Source: an uncultured Eubacteriales bacterium (GTDB lineage: Bacteria; Bacillota; Clostridia; Christensenellales; CAG-138). Taken from it: DNA of 64,000 bases. The stretch is taken from NCBI GenBank assembly GCA_902765005.1, contig CACWYB010000008.1, positions 19,164 through 83,163 of the forward strand. Reading direction: 5' to 3'. The notes below the pieces were generated by a model that searched no databases, was not told the origin of the DNA, and was given only the letters and a program-made list of their open reading frames with translations. A program made the translations under genes and the position numbers. Every line of letters starts with the position of its first letter. Position 1 is the stretch's first letter. Below are positions 1-7,921 of this stretch, one piece after another.

Positions 1-1
1 G

Positions 2-784
2 AAATTGACCGGGGACGGAAAGCTCCGGCTCTTCACGGACCGGGGGGATATGCTCATGCTGAACGTGGGCGACATCCCCGAGACCCGGCCCACAGCCCGG
101 GCGGTGAGCCTGACCTCCCTGCTGGCCTTTGAAAAGAACGAGCAGATCGTGAACGTGTTCCCCGAGGATGGGGAAGGGGACTACCTCTTCTTCACGGCCG
201 GCGGCGCGGTGAAGCGGACCCCCTGCGCCGACTACAGCGTGCGGGCAAAGCGCACCGCCGCCCTGAACCTGAAGGAAAAGGACAGGCTCATCGCCGTGGA
301 GAAGGCCAACGGGCTCTCCGTCCTGCTGGTGACGGAGAAGGGCATGAGCATCCGCTTTGCCGCCGAGGAGGTGCCGGCCATGGGCCGGGTGTCCTCCGGC
401 GTGCGGGGCATCAAGCTGGACGACAAGGACCGGGTGCTCTTCGCCGGCCAGACCGACGACGAAGGGGAGCTGGCCCTCATCACGGACCGGGGGTTCTCCA
501 AGCGGAGCTTCCTCTTTGAGTATGAGACCCAGGGCCGGGGCGGCAAGGGCCTCAAGACCTTCGACTTCAACAAGAAGGGAAGCAACGGCACCCGGCTCGT
601 ATGGGCGGCGCCGGTGAAGGAGCCCTATGACTTTGTGATCGAGCAGCGGCGGAGCCCGGAGACCACCATGAACACGGAGCAGCTTCGGCTGGAGGACCGG
701 TTCAGCAAGGGGACCATGGCGGTGCCGGTGCTGCTGGACGACGATGTGGTGGGCGTGCGCCCCGTGCTTCTCGGAAAAATTTGA
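2..784 (+). CDS. Type II DNA topoisomerase subunit A (GyrA/ParC), C-terminal part; 5' end outside window
   Basis: The reading frame is open at the left edge, so this is only the last 260 or so residues of a larger protein. What is present is the C-terminal DNA-wrapping beta-propeller: blade-like repeats such as FFTAGGAVKRTP, LVTEKGMSIRF and LITDRGFSKRS, each a hydrophobic strand plus a T-x-x-G turn. A GyrA-box-like stretch QGRGGKG precedes KTFDFNKKGSNG. In gyrase this domain wraps DNA for supercoiling; in topoisomerase IV it guides decatenation. The catalytic Tyr domain lies outside the window. From this part alone gyrA and parC cannot be told apart. A location about 47 kb from dnaA fits a second, ParC-like copy, but that is inference. 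No terminator is visible before the next gene, 66 bp downstream. Confidence 0.85.
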   Translation, partial: KLTGDGKLRLFTDRGDMLMLNVGDIPETRPTARAVSLTSLLAFEKNEQIVNVFPEDGEGDYLFFTAGGAVKRTPCADYSVRAKRTAALNLKEKDRLIAVEKANGLSVLLVTEKGMSIRFAAEEVPAMGRVSSGVRGIKLDDKDRVLFAGQTDDEGELALITDRGFSKRSFLFEYETQGRGGKGLKTFDFNKKGSNGTRLVWAAPVKEPYDFVIEQRRSPETTMNTEQLRLEDRFSKGTMAVPVLLDDDVVGVRPVLLGKI

Positions 785-850
785 AGCCGGCGCAACCTTT
801 GGCCCTCCTGAGCGGTGTTACTGGTGAAACAACAAGGGAGGAAATGCAAA

Positions 851-1924
851 ATGAAGCGTAAACAAACCATCATCGCCCTGCTGCTGGCGGCGCTGTTCAT
901 CCTTTCACTGGGAGGCTGCGCCAGCAAGAGCGCCGACCGGGGCTACGACAGCTCCATGGTGTATGGGTCCTATCCCCAGGAAGCCGCTTACGACATGGAT
1001 ATGCCTATGCCGGAGGAGCCGGTTGCCATGGCCGATGAGACGGCGGAGTATGGGTACCGATCCGAAGCGAAGGCAGCCGGGAATGTGTCCACCACTGCTT
1101 CCCAAATGAAGGGGGAGAGCGCCAACCTTACCGGGGCGGTCAGCGGACGGAAGATCATCAAAAACGGGGACCTGTCCATTCAGACCCGGGAATTTGACGC
1201 CTTTTTGGAGGATCTGAGCCATTCCATCCTGGCGGTGGGCGGGTATGTGGAGGCCTCCAGCATCAGCGGCAACAGCTACAACCGGAACCGGATGCGGTCC
1301 GCGGACATCACCGCCCGCATCCCCGCGGAGCAGCTGGACGCCTTCTGCGACCAGGTGTCCGACCTGGGGAACGTGACCTACAAGAACCTGTACACCCGGG
1401 ACGTCACCTTGACCTATGTGGACCTGGAGAGCCATGTGAAGGCCCTGCGCCAGGAGCAGGAGACCCTTATGGAGCTGCTGAAGAAGGCGGAGAGCGTGGA
1501 GGACATCATCGCCATCCAGTCCCGGCTTTCGGACGTGATCTATGAGATCGAGAGCTATGAGTCCACCCTGCGCACCTACGACGACCAGATCGCCTATTCC
1601 TCCGTGTACCTGAACATCCAGGAGGTGGCTCGGGAGACGGCGGTGGAGAAGGAGACCGCCGGTCAGGAGATCGCCCGCCGGTTCCGGGAGAACTGGGAGG
1701 ACGTGAAGGACGGCGCGACCCGGTTCGGCATCAACTTCGTGTCCGATCTGCCGGTGATCCTGGTCTGGGTGGTGTTCCTGGGGATCGTCGCGGTGGTGAT
1801 CGTGATCATCGTCAAGGGCGCACCCAAGCGGAAGGCGAAGCGGGAGCGCCGCAGGGCCCTGAAGCTCCAGAAGAAATACCAGAAGGAGCAGGCGAAGCTT
1901 GCCGCCGAGGGGAAGAAGGAATAG
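851..1924 (+). CDS. DUF4349 domain lipoprotein
   Basis: The 357-aa product begins with a lipoprotein signal peptide: Lys/Arg n-region, hydrophobic core, and lipobox LGGC with the acylated Cys at residue 23. It should be anchored to the outer face of the membrane. The middle matches the DUF4349 family: KIIKNGDLSIQTREFDAF, the SISGNSYNRNRMRSADITARIPAEQ region, and a predicted coiled-coil around QEQETLMELLKKAESVEDIIAIQSRL. A transmembrane helix near residues 300-325 is followed by a basic Lys/Arg-rich tail in the cytoplasm. The start at 851 is chosen because AAGGGAGGA lies 8 nt upstream and the signal peptide begins there; an in-frame start at 815 would add 12 residues ahead of the signal peptide. 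The biochemical function of DUF4349 is unknown. Confidence 0.85.
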   Translation: MKRKQTIIALLLAALFILSLGGCASKSADRGYDSSMVYGSYPQEAAYDMDMPMPEEPVAMADETAEYGYRSEAKAAGNVSTTASQMKGESANLTGAVSGRKIIKNGDLSIQTREFDAFLEDLSHSILAVGGYVEASSISGNSYNRNRMRSADITARIPAEQLDAFCDQVSDLGNVTYKNLYTRDVTLTYVDLESHVKALRQEQETLMELLKKAESVEDIIAIQSRLSDVIYEIESYESTLRTYDDQIAYSSVYLNIQEVARETAVEKETAGQEIARRFRENWEDVKDGATRFGINFVSDLPVILVWVVFLGIVAVVIVIIVKGAPKRKAKRERRRALKLQKKYQKEQAKLAAEGKKE

Positions 1925-1941
1925 GTTCGCGAGCTTGGGTT

Positions 1942-2076
1942 GCCGCTTTTTTCTCTTCCGTGAAGAGAAAAAAGCGGCACAGAAAAGAGAAGCTTAGGAA
2001 AGAAAAATGGCTTCGCAAACATAGCTATACAGTTGGTCAAAGTTCTTTTACACAGCTTTTCTTTCAAGAAAAGCTG
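1942..2076 (-). repeat. Composite three-hairpin palindromic element, copy A (reverse)
   Basis: In reverse orientation it contains hairpin iii (1942-1978: 17-bp perfect arms GCCGCTTTTTTCTCTTC, loop CGT), a decayed hairpin ii (only the arm AGCTTAGGA-like near 1990-2000 remains), the conserved linker AAAGTTCTTTT (2039-2050), and hairpin i (2053-2076: arms CAGCTTTTCTT, loop TC). It lies between two + genes, directly after the DUF4349 gene, so it may act as that gene's terminator. Seven related copies occur in the window. Confidence 0.85.
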
Positions 2077-2112
2077 TTAATTATAAATTATTCCACATAA
2101 AAAGGAGCAATC

Positions 2113-3408
2113 ATGAAACGCCTGCTGGCACACGCCGACATACTTGCCTGGGAAAACGGCGGGTTCGTCTGCCTGAAAAACGGATATCTGGGCATCAACG
2201 GGGACAGGATCGACTATCTGGGCACCCAGGCGCCCCAAGCCCCCTACGCCGAAACCCGGGACATGACCGGCAAGCTCCTGTTGCCCGGCCTCATCAACGG
2301 CCACACCCACACGGGCATGAGCCTGCTGCGGGGCCTGGGCAGCGATCTGCCCCTGGATAAATGGCTGTTCGACACGGTCTTCCCCGTGGAGGACCGGCTC
2401 ACCGACGAAGATCTGCGCATCGGCATGGAGCTTTCCATGCTGGAAATGCTGGCTTCCGGCATCACCTCCTTCACGGATATGTACATGGGCGCCAGCTATT
2501 GCGCCCCGGTCATCCTGGCTTCCGGCATGAAAGCCAACCTGTGCCGCCCGATGCAGTCCTTCGATCCCGACGAGGACCCCATGACCTGCCGCCGGATGCG
2601 GGAAATGCTGGCTCTGTACGACGAGTGGAACGGGGCCGGGGACGGCCGGATCGTCACGGATTTCTCCATTCACGCCGAATACACCTGCACGGAGCGGATG
2701 GTCCGGGCCGCGGCGGAGGAAGCGCAAAAGCGGGGCGCCGGCATGCACGTCCACCTTTCGGAAACGGAAGCGGAGCAGCAGAAGTGCATTGAGAGATACG
2801 GCATGACCCCGGCGGAATGGTTCGACAGCCTGGGCGCCTTTGGGGGCCGGGCCTACGCCGCCCACGGCGTGTGGCTTACGGAATCGGACCGGGCGCTGCT
2901 GAAACAGAGGGGCGTGAGCGTGGTCCACTGCCCGGAGAGCAACCTGAAGCTGGGCAGCGGCGTGGCGAACGTGCCCGCCCTGGTGGCCGAGGGGCTGAAC
3001 GTGGCCATCGGCACGGACGGGGCCGCCAGCAACAACAATCTGAACATGCTGGAAGAAATGCACCTGGTGGGTCTGCTGCACAAGGGCGTGCAGCGAGACC
3101 CCACCCTCATCTCCCCGGCCCAGGTCCTTTCCATGGCTACGGTGAACGGGGCCAGGCTCCAGGGGCGGACGGACACCGGCGCTCTTGCCGTGGGCCGAAA
3201 GGCGGACATCGTCGCCATCGACACGGATCGGCCCCACCTGACGCCCAATATCGATCCTATGGCCAACCTCATCTACGCCGCCCAGGGCGCGGACGTGGTG
3301 CTGACCATGGTGGACGGGCGCATCCTCTATGAGAACGGCGCATACCTGACGCTGGATAGGGAGCGCATCCTCTTTGACGCCCGAAAAGCGGCCCGTCGAC
3401 TGCTCTGA
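2113..3408 (+). CDS. mtaD: Amidohydrolase, 5-methylthioadenosine/S-adenosylhomocysteine deaminase type
   Basis: This 431-aa cytosolic metallo-hydrolase belongs to the ATZ/TRZ and MTA/SAH deaminase branch of the amidohydrolase superfamily. All metal and catalytic residues are visible: NGHTHTGMS (His64, His66), SIHAEYT (His187), HVHLSETEAE (His212, His214, Glu217), AAHGVWL (His251) and GTDGAASNNNLNM (Asp302). The length fits the family. Known members deaminate MTA, SAH or adenosine; the exact substrate cannot be read from sequence, and a guanine- or triazine-like substrate remains possible. AAGGAG lies 7 nt before the ATG. The gene stands alone between a composite repeat and the promoter of the TRAP transporter operon. 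A link to that transporter (purine or nucleoside salvage) is speculative. Confidence 0.82.
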   Translation: MKRLLAHADILAWENGGFVCLKNGYLGINGDRIDYLGTQAPQAPYAETRDMTGKLLLPGLINGHTHTGMSLLRGLGSDLPLDKWLFDTVFPVEDRLTDEDLRIGMELSMLEMLASGITSFTDMYMGASYCAPVILASGMKANLCRPMQSFDPDEDPMTCRRMREMLALYDEWNGAGDGRIVTDFSIHAEYTCTERMVRAAAEEAQKRGAGMHVHLSETEAEQQKCIERYGMTPAEWFDSLGAFGGRAYAAHGVWLTESDRALLKQRGVSVVHCPESNLKLGSGVANVPALVAEGLNVAIGTDGAASNNNLNMLEEMHLVGLLHKGVQRDPTLISPAQVLSMATVNGARLQGRTDTGALAVGRKADIVAIDTDRPHLTPNIDPMANLIYAAQGADVVLTMVDGRILYENGAYLTLDRERILFDARKAARRLL

Positions 3409-3527
3409 TGGGTGCAGGGGAACCTGCAAAAAATGATATACGAAATCAAAAATCGCAGGAATCGGGTCAGGAATACGGTCTTGCGCATGTTTATTCAGGG
3501 GGTGCGTCATAAAAACAAGAAAATGAC

Positions 3528-3556
3528 TTGAATTTTTTTCAGGCATAGCTTAAAAT
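3528..3556 (+). promoter_or_regulatory. SigA-type promoter for the TAXI-TRAP operon
   Basis: TTGAAT at 3528-3533, a 17-bp spacer and TAAAAT at 3551-3556. It lies about 50 bp upstream of the solute-binding-protein start. Confidence 0.65.
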
Positions 3557-3606
3557 ATTATACGTCGAGTCATACCCGGCAAACAAAACTGAAAAGGAGA
3601 TCTATC

Positions 3607-4593
3607 ATGAAAAAGTTTCTGGCGATTATCCTGGTTTTGATTCTGGCCGTTTCCGCGGTTGCCTGCTCCGGCGGCGGCGCGGCGAACACCGCTAAGAAAG
3701 CCTCCCTCACCATGGGCACCGGCGGTGAGTCCGGCACCTACTTCGCGGTGGGCGGCGTGCTCGCAAATGTGCTCAACGAGAAGAACCCCGACCTCATGAA
3801 CGTGAACGTGGTGTCCACCGGCGGCTCCGCTGACAACCTGCAGAACATGGCTGCCGGCGTCTACCAGCTGGCCACCGTTCAGTCCGACGTGATGACCTAC
3901 GCCTACAACGGCACCCGTTCCTTCGAGCAGACCGGCGCCGTGCCCAACGTGCGGATCCTGGCCGGCCTCTATGCCGAGACCGTGCAGATCGTGACCACCG
4001 ACCCCAACATCAAGACCGTGGCCGATCTGAAGGGCAAAGCCGTCTGCGTGGGCGACCAGAACTCCGGTACCTACTTCAACGCCAAGGATGTGTTCGATGC
4101 CTACGGCATGGACATTGAGAACGACATCAAGCCCATCTTCCAGTCCTTCGGCGCCTCCACCGAAAGCCTGAAGGACGGCAAGATCGACGCCGCCTTCCTG
4201 ACCGCCGGCGCACCCACCACCTCCGTTGTGGATCTGGGCACCGCCAAGACCGTGTACCTGGTCTCCATCGATGACGAGCACATGGGCAAGCTCCTGGAGG
4301 CCTGCCCCTTCTATGCCAAGTACATCATCGGCAAGGACGTGTACAAGACCCCCGAAGACTGCCAGACCGTGACCGTGAAGGCGACCTTGGTGGCTGACGC
4401 CGCCATCAGCGACGACGTGGCCTACGCCATCGTGAAGACCATCTTTGAGGGCAAGGACGAGATCACCGCGGCCCACGCCAAGGGCGCCGAGCTGGACCTC
4501 ACCTTCGCCACCGACGGCATGGCCATCCCCTTCCATCCCGGCGCTGCCAAGTACTTCGCCGAGAAGGGCATCACCGTGTCCACCGGCAAGTAA
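3607..4593 (+). CDS. TAXI-family TRAP transporter solute-binding lipoprotein
   Basis: The 328-aa protein has a lipoprotein signal peptide with the acylated Cys at residue 20 (AVAC), then a TAXI-type binding domain beginning SLTMGTGGESGTYFAVGGVLA. The glycine-rich GTGGESGTYFAVGG stretch and the later VCVGDQNSGTYFNAKDVFDAYG are typical of TAXI proteins, which bind small carboxylates or amino acids (glutamate in the best-known case) outside the membrane. The ligand is not predictable here. AAGGAG lies 7 nt before the ATG, and a SigA-like promoter precedes it. The permease follows after 116 bp. Codon use matches neighbouring core genes. The Firmicute protein is lipid-anchored, as expected for a cell without a periplasm. 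Confidence 0.92.
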   Translation: MKKFLAIILVLILAVSAVACSGGGAANTAKKASLTMGTGGESGTYFAVGGVLANVLNEKNPDLMNVNVVSTGGSADNLQNMAAGVYQLATVQSDVMTYAYNGTRSFEQTGAVPNVRILAGLYAETVQIVTTDPNIKTVADLKGKAVCVGDQNSGTYFNAKDVFDAYGMDIENDIKPIFQSFGASTESLKDGKIDAAFLTAGAPTTSVVDLGTAKTVYLVSIDDEHMGKLLEACPFYAKYIIGKDVYKTPEDCQTVTVKATLVADAAISDDVAYAIVKTIFEGKDEITAAHAKGAELDLTFATDGMAIPFHPGAAKYFAEKGITVSTGK

Positions 4594-4626
4594 GGATGGA
4601 CCCGGCAAAAAGATAAACTGAACGAT

Positions 4627-4668
4627 CGGGAGCTGCGGCGGTTTCTCAGCAAAGCGCGGCGGCTCCCG
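4627..4668 (+). other. Intercistronic hairpin between TAXI binding protein and permease
   Basis: CGGGAGC (4627-4633) can pair with GCTCCCG (4662-4668) across a 28-nt loop. It has no strong U-tract, so it is not a clear terminator. It could stabilise the upstream message so that binding protein is made in excess over permease, a common arrangement in binding-protein operons. The call rests on one 7-bp stem. Confidence 0.35.
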
Positions 4669-4709
4669 CTGTTTACAGAGAGCATACTTATTATTCGGAG
4701 GAACACTCC

Positions 4710-6710
4710 ATGCCAATGAATAGGAAACGCAAAGCCGGCGTTACGGATATACCGGATAGGAAACCAACCCACGAGCGGGGCGAATTCGATGTGGTCTCCC
4801 AGGAAGAAGTAGACGAGATCATGAAGAACTATGACCCGGAAAGCAACGTTCGGGTCTGGTCCGGTTGGCAGGAATACCTGGTGAAGGGCATCCTGGCCGC
4901 CTTCTCCGTGTACACCATCTATGTAACTTTGTTTGCCACCCTTCTGGACCAGGTGCGCCTGCCCAGCTTTGTGGGCATGGGCATCCTGATGGGCTATCTA
5001 GTGTACCCTGCCAAGAAGGGCAAGCAGAAGATCAACCACATCCCCTGGTACGATTGGATCATCATGGTCCTGGGCACGGCCGCCTTCTTCTATTTCGCCT
5101 TCAACGCCGTGGCCATCATCAAGCAGGGCATCTACTTCGCCTGGTATGAATACGTCATCGGCGCCATCGGCATCCTGGCTCTTGCCGAGCTGTGCCGCCG
5201 CAGCGTGGGCATCCCCATTCTGTGCGTGGCCGGTTTCTTCATCGCCTACGCCCTCTACTTCTTCTCCCAGAAGCTGGGCTTCGTGGGCGCCGTGAAGACC
5301 ATGATCTACCGGCTCTTCTACACCACCACCGGCATCTTCACCACGCCCATCGACGTGTGCTCCAAGTATATCGCGGTGTTCATCATCTTCGGCGCGTTCC
5401 TGGAGCGGACGGGCATCTCCGACTTCTTCATTCAGCTGGCCAACTCCCTGGCGGGCTCCGCCAGCGGCGGCCCGGCCAAGGTGGCGGTCATCTCCTCCGC
5501 TCTGTGCGGCATGGTGTCCGGCTCCTCCGTGGGCAACACCGTGACCACCGGTTCCGTGACCATCCCCATGATGAAAAAGACCGGCTACCGGCCTGAGTTC
5601 GCCGGGGCCGTGGAAGCGGCGGCCTCCACCGGCGGCCAGATCATGCCCCCGGTCATGGGCGCGGCGGCGTTCTTGATGATCGACTACGTGGGCGTGCCCT
5701 ACTCCAGCATCATCGTCCGAGCCATCCTGCCCGCGGTGCTCTACTTCATGGGCATCTTCATCGCGGTCCATCTGGAAGCCAAGCGCACCGGCCTGAAGGG
5801 TATCCCCAAGGATCAGCTGCCCCAGTTCTCCAAGCTCATCAAGAAAGCCTATCTGCTGCTGCCCCTCATCATCCTGGTGGTGATGGTCTCCATGAATTTG
5901 AAGACCATGGCCTTCTCCGCGGCGACGGCCATCGTGGCCTGCATCGTGGTGAGCCTGTTCAACAAGGATAACCGGATCACCCCCATGAAGTTCTTCGACG
6001 CCCTCTCCAACGGCGGCAAGAGCTGCATCTCCATTATCGCGGCCTGCGGCATCGCCGGCTGCGTGGCGGGCTGCATCGCCATGACGGGCCTTGCGTCCCA
6101 GATCATCTCCTTCATCATCCGCATCGCCGGGGATAAGCTGATCATCGCCCTGTTCTTCACCATGATCTGCTGCATCGTGCTGGGCATGGGCGTGCCCACC
6201 ACCGCCAACTACTGCATCATGGCCTCCACCTGCGCTCCCATCCTCATCAAGATGGGCGTGCCCACCATCGCGGCCCACTTCTTCGTGTTCTACTTCGGCA
6301 TCGTGGCGGACATCACCCCGCCCGTGGCCCTGGCTGCCTACGCCGGCTCGGCCATCGCCAAGTCCGACCCCATGAAGACGGGCGTCAACGCCACAAGGCT
6401 GGCCATTGCGGCCTTCATCGTGCCCTACATCTTTGCCATGGACCCCACCATGATGTTCGTGGGCATCGGGCATTGGTATGAGGTGGTGCTCATCTGCATC
6501 ACGTCCGTCATGGGCATCTACGGCGTGGCCTCGGGTCTGGCGGGATTCACCTTCACTAACATGGCCTGGTATATGCGCATCCTGGCTGTTGTGGGCGGTC
6601 TGTTGCTGCTGGCCCCCTCCACCTGGACGGATATCGCCGGCCTGGTGATCGTGGGCGGCGTGATCGTTGTCCAGTATCTGCTGAGCAAGAAAGCGCCGGC
6701 TCAGGCCTGA
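4710..6710 (+). CDS. TRAP transporter fused permease (4TM/12TM, TAXI-associated)
   Basis: This 666-aa polytopic membrane protein fuses the small (DctQ-like, about 4 TM) and large (DctM-like, about 12 TM) TRAP permease subunits, as is usual for TAXI systems. Family motifs are clear: a Gly/Ser-rich SGSASGGPAKVAVISSALCGMVSGSSVGNTVTTGSVTIPMMKK region, EAAASTGGQIMPPVMGAAAFLM, and GMGVPTTANYCIMASTCAPIL with PPVALAAYAGSAIAKSDPMKTG. It uses an ion gradient (Na+ or H+) to import the ligand delivered by the lipoprotein encoded just upstream. The cytosolic N-terminus of about 50 residues is charged (EEVDEIMKNYDPESN). CGGAGG precedes the ATG by 8-9 nt. No other TRAP gene is near, so the two genes form a complete transporter. 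Confidence 0.93.
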   Translation: MPMNRKRKAGVTDIPDRKPTHERGEFDVVSQEEVDEIMKNYDPESNVRVWSGWQEYLVKGILAAFSVYTIYVTLFATLLDQVRLPSFVGMGILMGYLVYPAKKGKQKINHIPWYDWIIMVLGTAAFFYFAFNAVAIIKQGIYFAWYEYVIGAIGILALAELCRRSVGIPILCVAGFFIAYALYFFSQKLGFVGAVKTMIYRLFYTTTGIFTTPIDVCSKYIAVFIIFGAFLERTGISDFFIQLANSLAGSASGGPAKVAVISSALCGMVSGSSVGNTVTTGSVTIPMMKKTGYRPEFAGAVEAAASTGGQIMPPVMGAAAFLMIDYVGVPYSSIIVRAILPAVLYFMGIFIAVHLEAKRTGLKGIPKDQLPQFSKLIKKAYLLLPLIILVVMVSMNLKTMAFSAATAIVACIVVSLFNKDNRITPMKFFDALSNGGKSCISIIAACGIAGCVAGCIAMTGLASQIISFIIRIAGDKLIIALFFTMICCIVLGMGVPTTANYCIMASTCAPILIKMGVPTIAAHFFVFYFGIVADITPPVALAAYAGSAIAKSDPMKTGVNATRLAIAAFIVPYIFAMDPTMMFVGIGHWYEVVLICITSVMGIYGVASGLAGFTFTNMAWYMRILAVVGGLLLLAPSTWTDIAGLVIVGGVIVVQYLLSKKAPAQA

Positions 6711-6781
6711 AAAAGCAAATAGGACTTTGCTGCGGATCGGGAGCTTTCCCGGTCCGCGCTTCATTTCCGGAAAGGAGACGT

Positions 6782-7756
6782 ATGGACCGCTATATTTTGA
6801 CCGGCGCCGCAGGCCATGTGGGGTCCACGGTGCTGAAGGAGCTGTTGCATCGAGGGGACCGGGTCCGGGCCCTGCTGCTGCCGGGGCAGACGCCGCCGGT
6901 GCAGGGGCCGGAGTATGTCTACGGGGACGTGCGGGACGCCGGATCCCTGCAGCCCCTGTTCGCGGGGATGGGCGGCGCCACCGTCGTCCACACCGCGGCG
7001 ATCATCTCCATCGCGGGCCGGGTCAGCGACCAGGTCCGGGCGGTGAACGTGGGCGGGACCCGAAACATCCTGGACCTGTGCCGGCAGAGCGGGATCCGGC
7101 GGCTGGTCCACGTGTGCTCCTCCCACGCCCTGCCGGAGCTGCCTCGGGGGCAGGTCCAGCGGGAGATCGACGATTACGACCCGGACAAGGTCCGAGGCTG
7201 CTATGCCAAGACCAAGGCCGAGGCCGCCCGGGACGTGGTGGCCGCGGCGAAGAAGGGGCTGGACGCGGTGCTGGTGCTGCCCACAGGGATCTTCGGTCCC
7301 GGGGACAGGGGCGGGAACCACCTGCTGCAGATGGTGATCCAGTACATGCAGGGGAAGCTCCCCGCCTATGTGAAGGGCGGCTACGATTTTGTGGATGTGC
7401 GGGACGTGGCCCGGGGCATTCTGCTGGCGGCGGAGAAGGGCCGGACCGGGGAGAGCTATCTGCTGAACGGGACATACGCCTCCCTGCGGCAGGTGCTCAC
7501 CCAGGTGAAGGAGCTGTGCCATCTGAAGGCCCTGCCGGAGCTGCCCCGTTTCCTGGGGCAGGCGGCGGTGCCCTTTGTGGAGCTGGCATCCAGGATCAGC
7601 GGCCATCGGCCCCTGTACACGGCCTACTCTTTGCGGGTGCTGGGGTCCAACGCCGCCTATTCCCACGAGAAGGCCACCCGGGAGCTGGGCTATGCCCCCC
7701 GCCCCCTGACCGAGACCATCCAAGACATGGTCGCCTGGCTGCAGGAGAATTTGTAA
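6782..7756 (+). CDS. NAD(P)-dependent epimerase/dehydratase, extended SDR family
   Basis: The 324-aa cytosolic protein has the Rossmann signature TGAAGHVGSTV at residues 7-17 and an acidic residue after the second strand region (YGDVRDAGSL). The active-site motif is YAKTK (YxxxK), with an upstream Ser in HVCSSHALPEL, followed by PTGIFGPGDRGGNHLL. This is the extended SDR pattern of sugar-nucleotide epimerases, dihydroflavonol reductases and 3-beta-HSD-like enzymes. VNVGGTRNILDLCRQSGIRRLVHVCS resembles the dihydroflavonol-reductase-like subgroup. The substrate is unknown. AAAGGAG lies 6-7 nt before the ATG. It follows the TRAP permease by 71 bp with no evident terminator, so co-transcription is possible. 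Confidence 0.85.
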   Translation: MDRYILTGAAGHVGSTVLKELLHRGDRVRALLLPGQTPPVQGPEYVYGDVRDAGSLQPLFAGMGGATVVHTAAIISIAGRVSDQVRAVNVGGTRNILDLCRQSGIRRLVHVCSSHALPELPRGQVQREIDDYDPDKVRGCYAKTKAEAARDVVAAAKKGLDAVLVLPTGIFGPGDRGGNHLLQMVIQYMQGKLPAYVKGGYDFVDVRDVARGILLAAEKGRTGESYLLNGTYASLRQVLTQVKELCHLKALPELPRFLGQAAVPFVELASRISGHRPLYTAYSLRVLGSNAAYSHEKATRELGYAPRPLTETIQDMVAWLQENL

Positions 7757-7770
7757 ACAGGAGAGCAGTT

Positions 7771-7909
7771 GCTGCACGCATTTTATTCTGAAAACTGTGC
7801 AGCCTAAAGATCTTTACGAACACAAAAAGCTCAGGAATCCTAATTCGTTAGTCTTCCTGAGCTTTTCTTTTTCTGCGACTTTTTCTTTTCACTGAAAAGA
7901 AAAAGTCGC
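7771..7909 (+). repeat. Composite three-hairpin palindromic element, copy B (forward)
   Basis: Hairpin i is a diverged form (GCTGCAC 7771-7777 with GTGCAGC 7797-7803). The linker reads CTAAAGATCTTTA. Hairpin ii is 7825-7866: arms AAAAGCTCAGGAA and TTCCTGAGCTTTT, inner CTAA-TTCG-TTAG. Hairpin iii is 7875-7909: arms GCGACTTTTTCTTTTC, loop ACT. It sits between convergent genes, and hairpin ii with its flanking A and T tracts looks like a bidirectional terminator. Confidence 0.85.
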
Positions 7910-7921
7910 AAAAACGGACCT

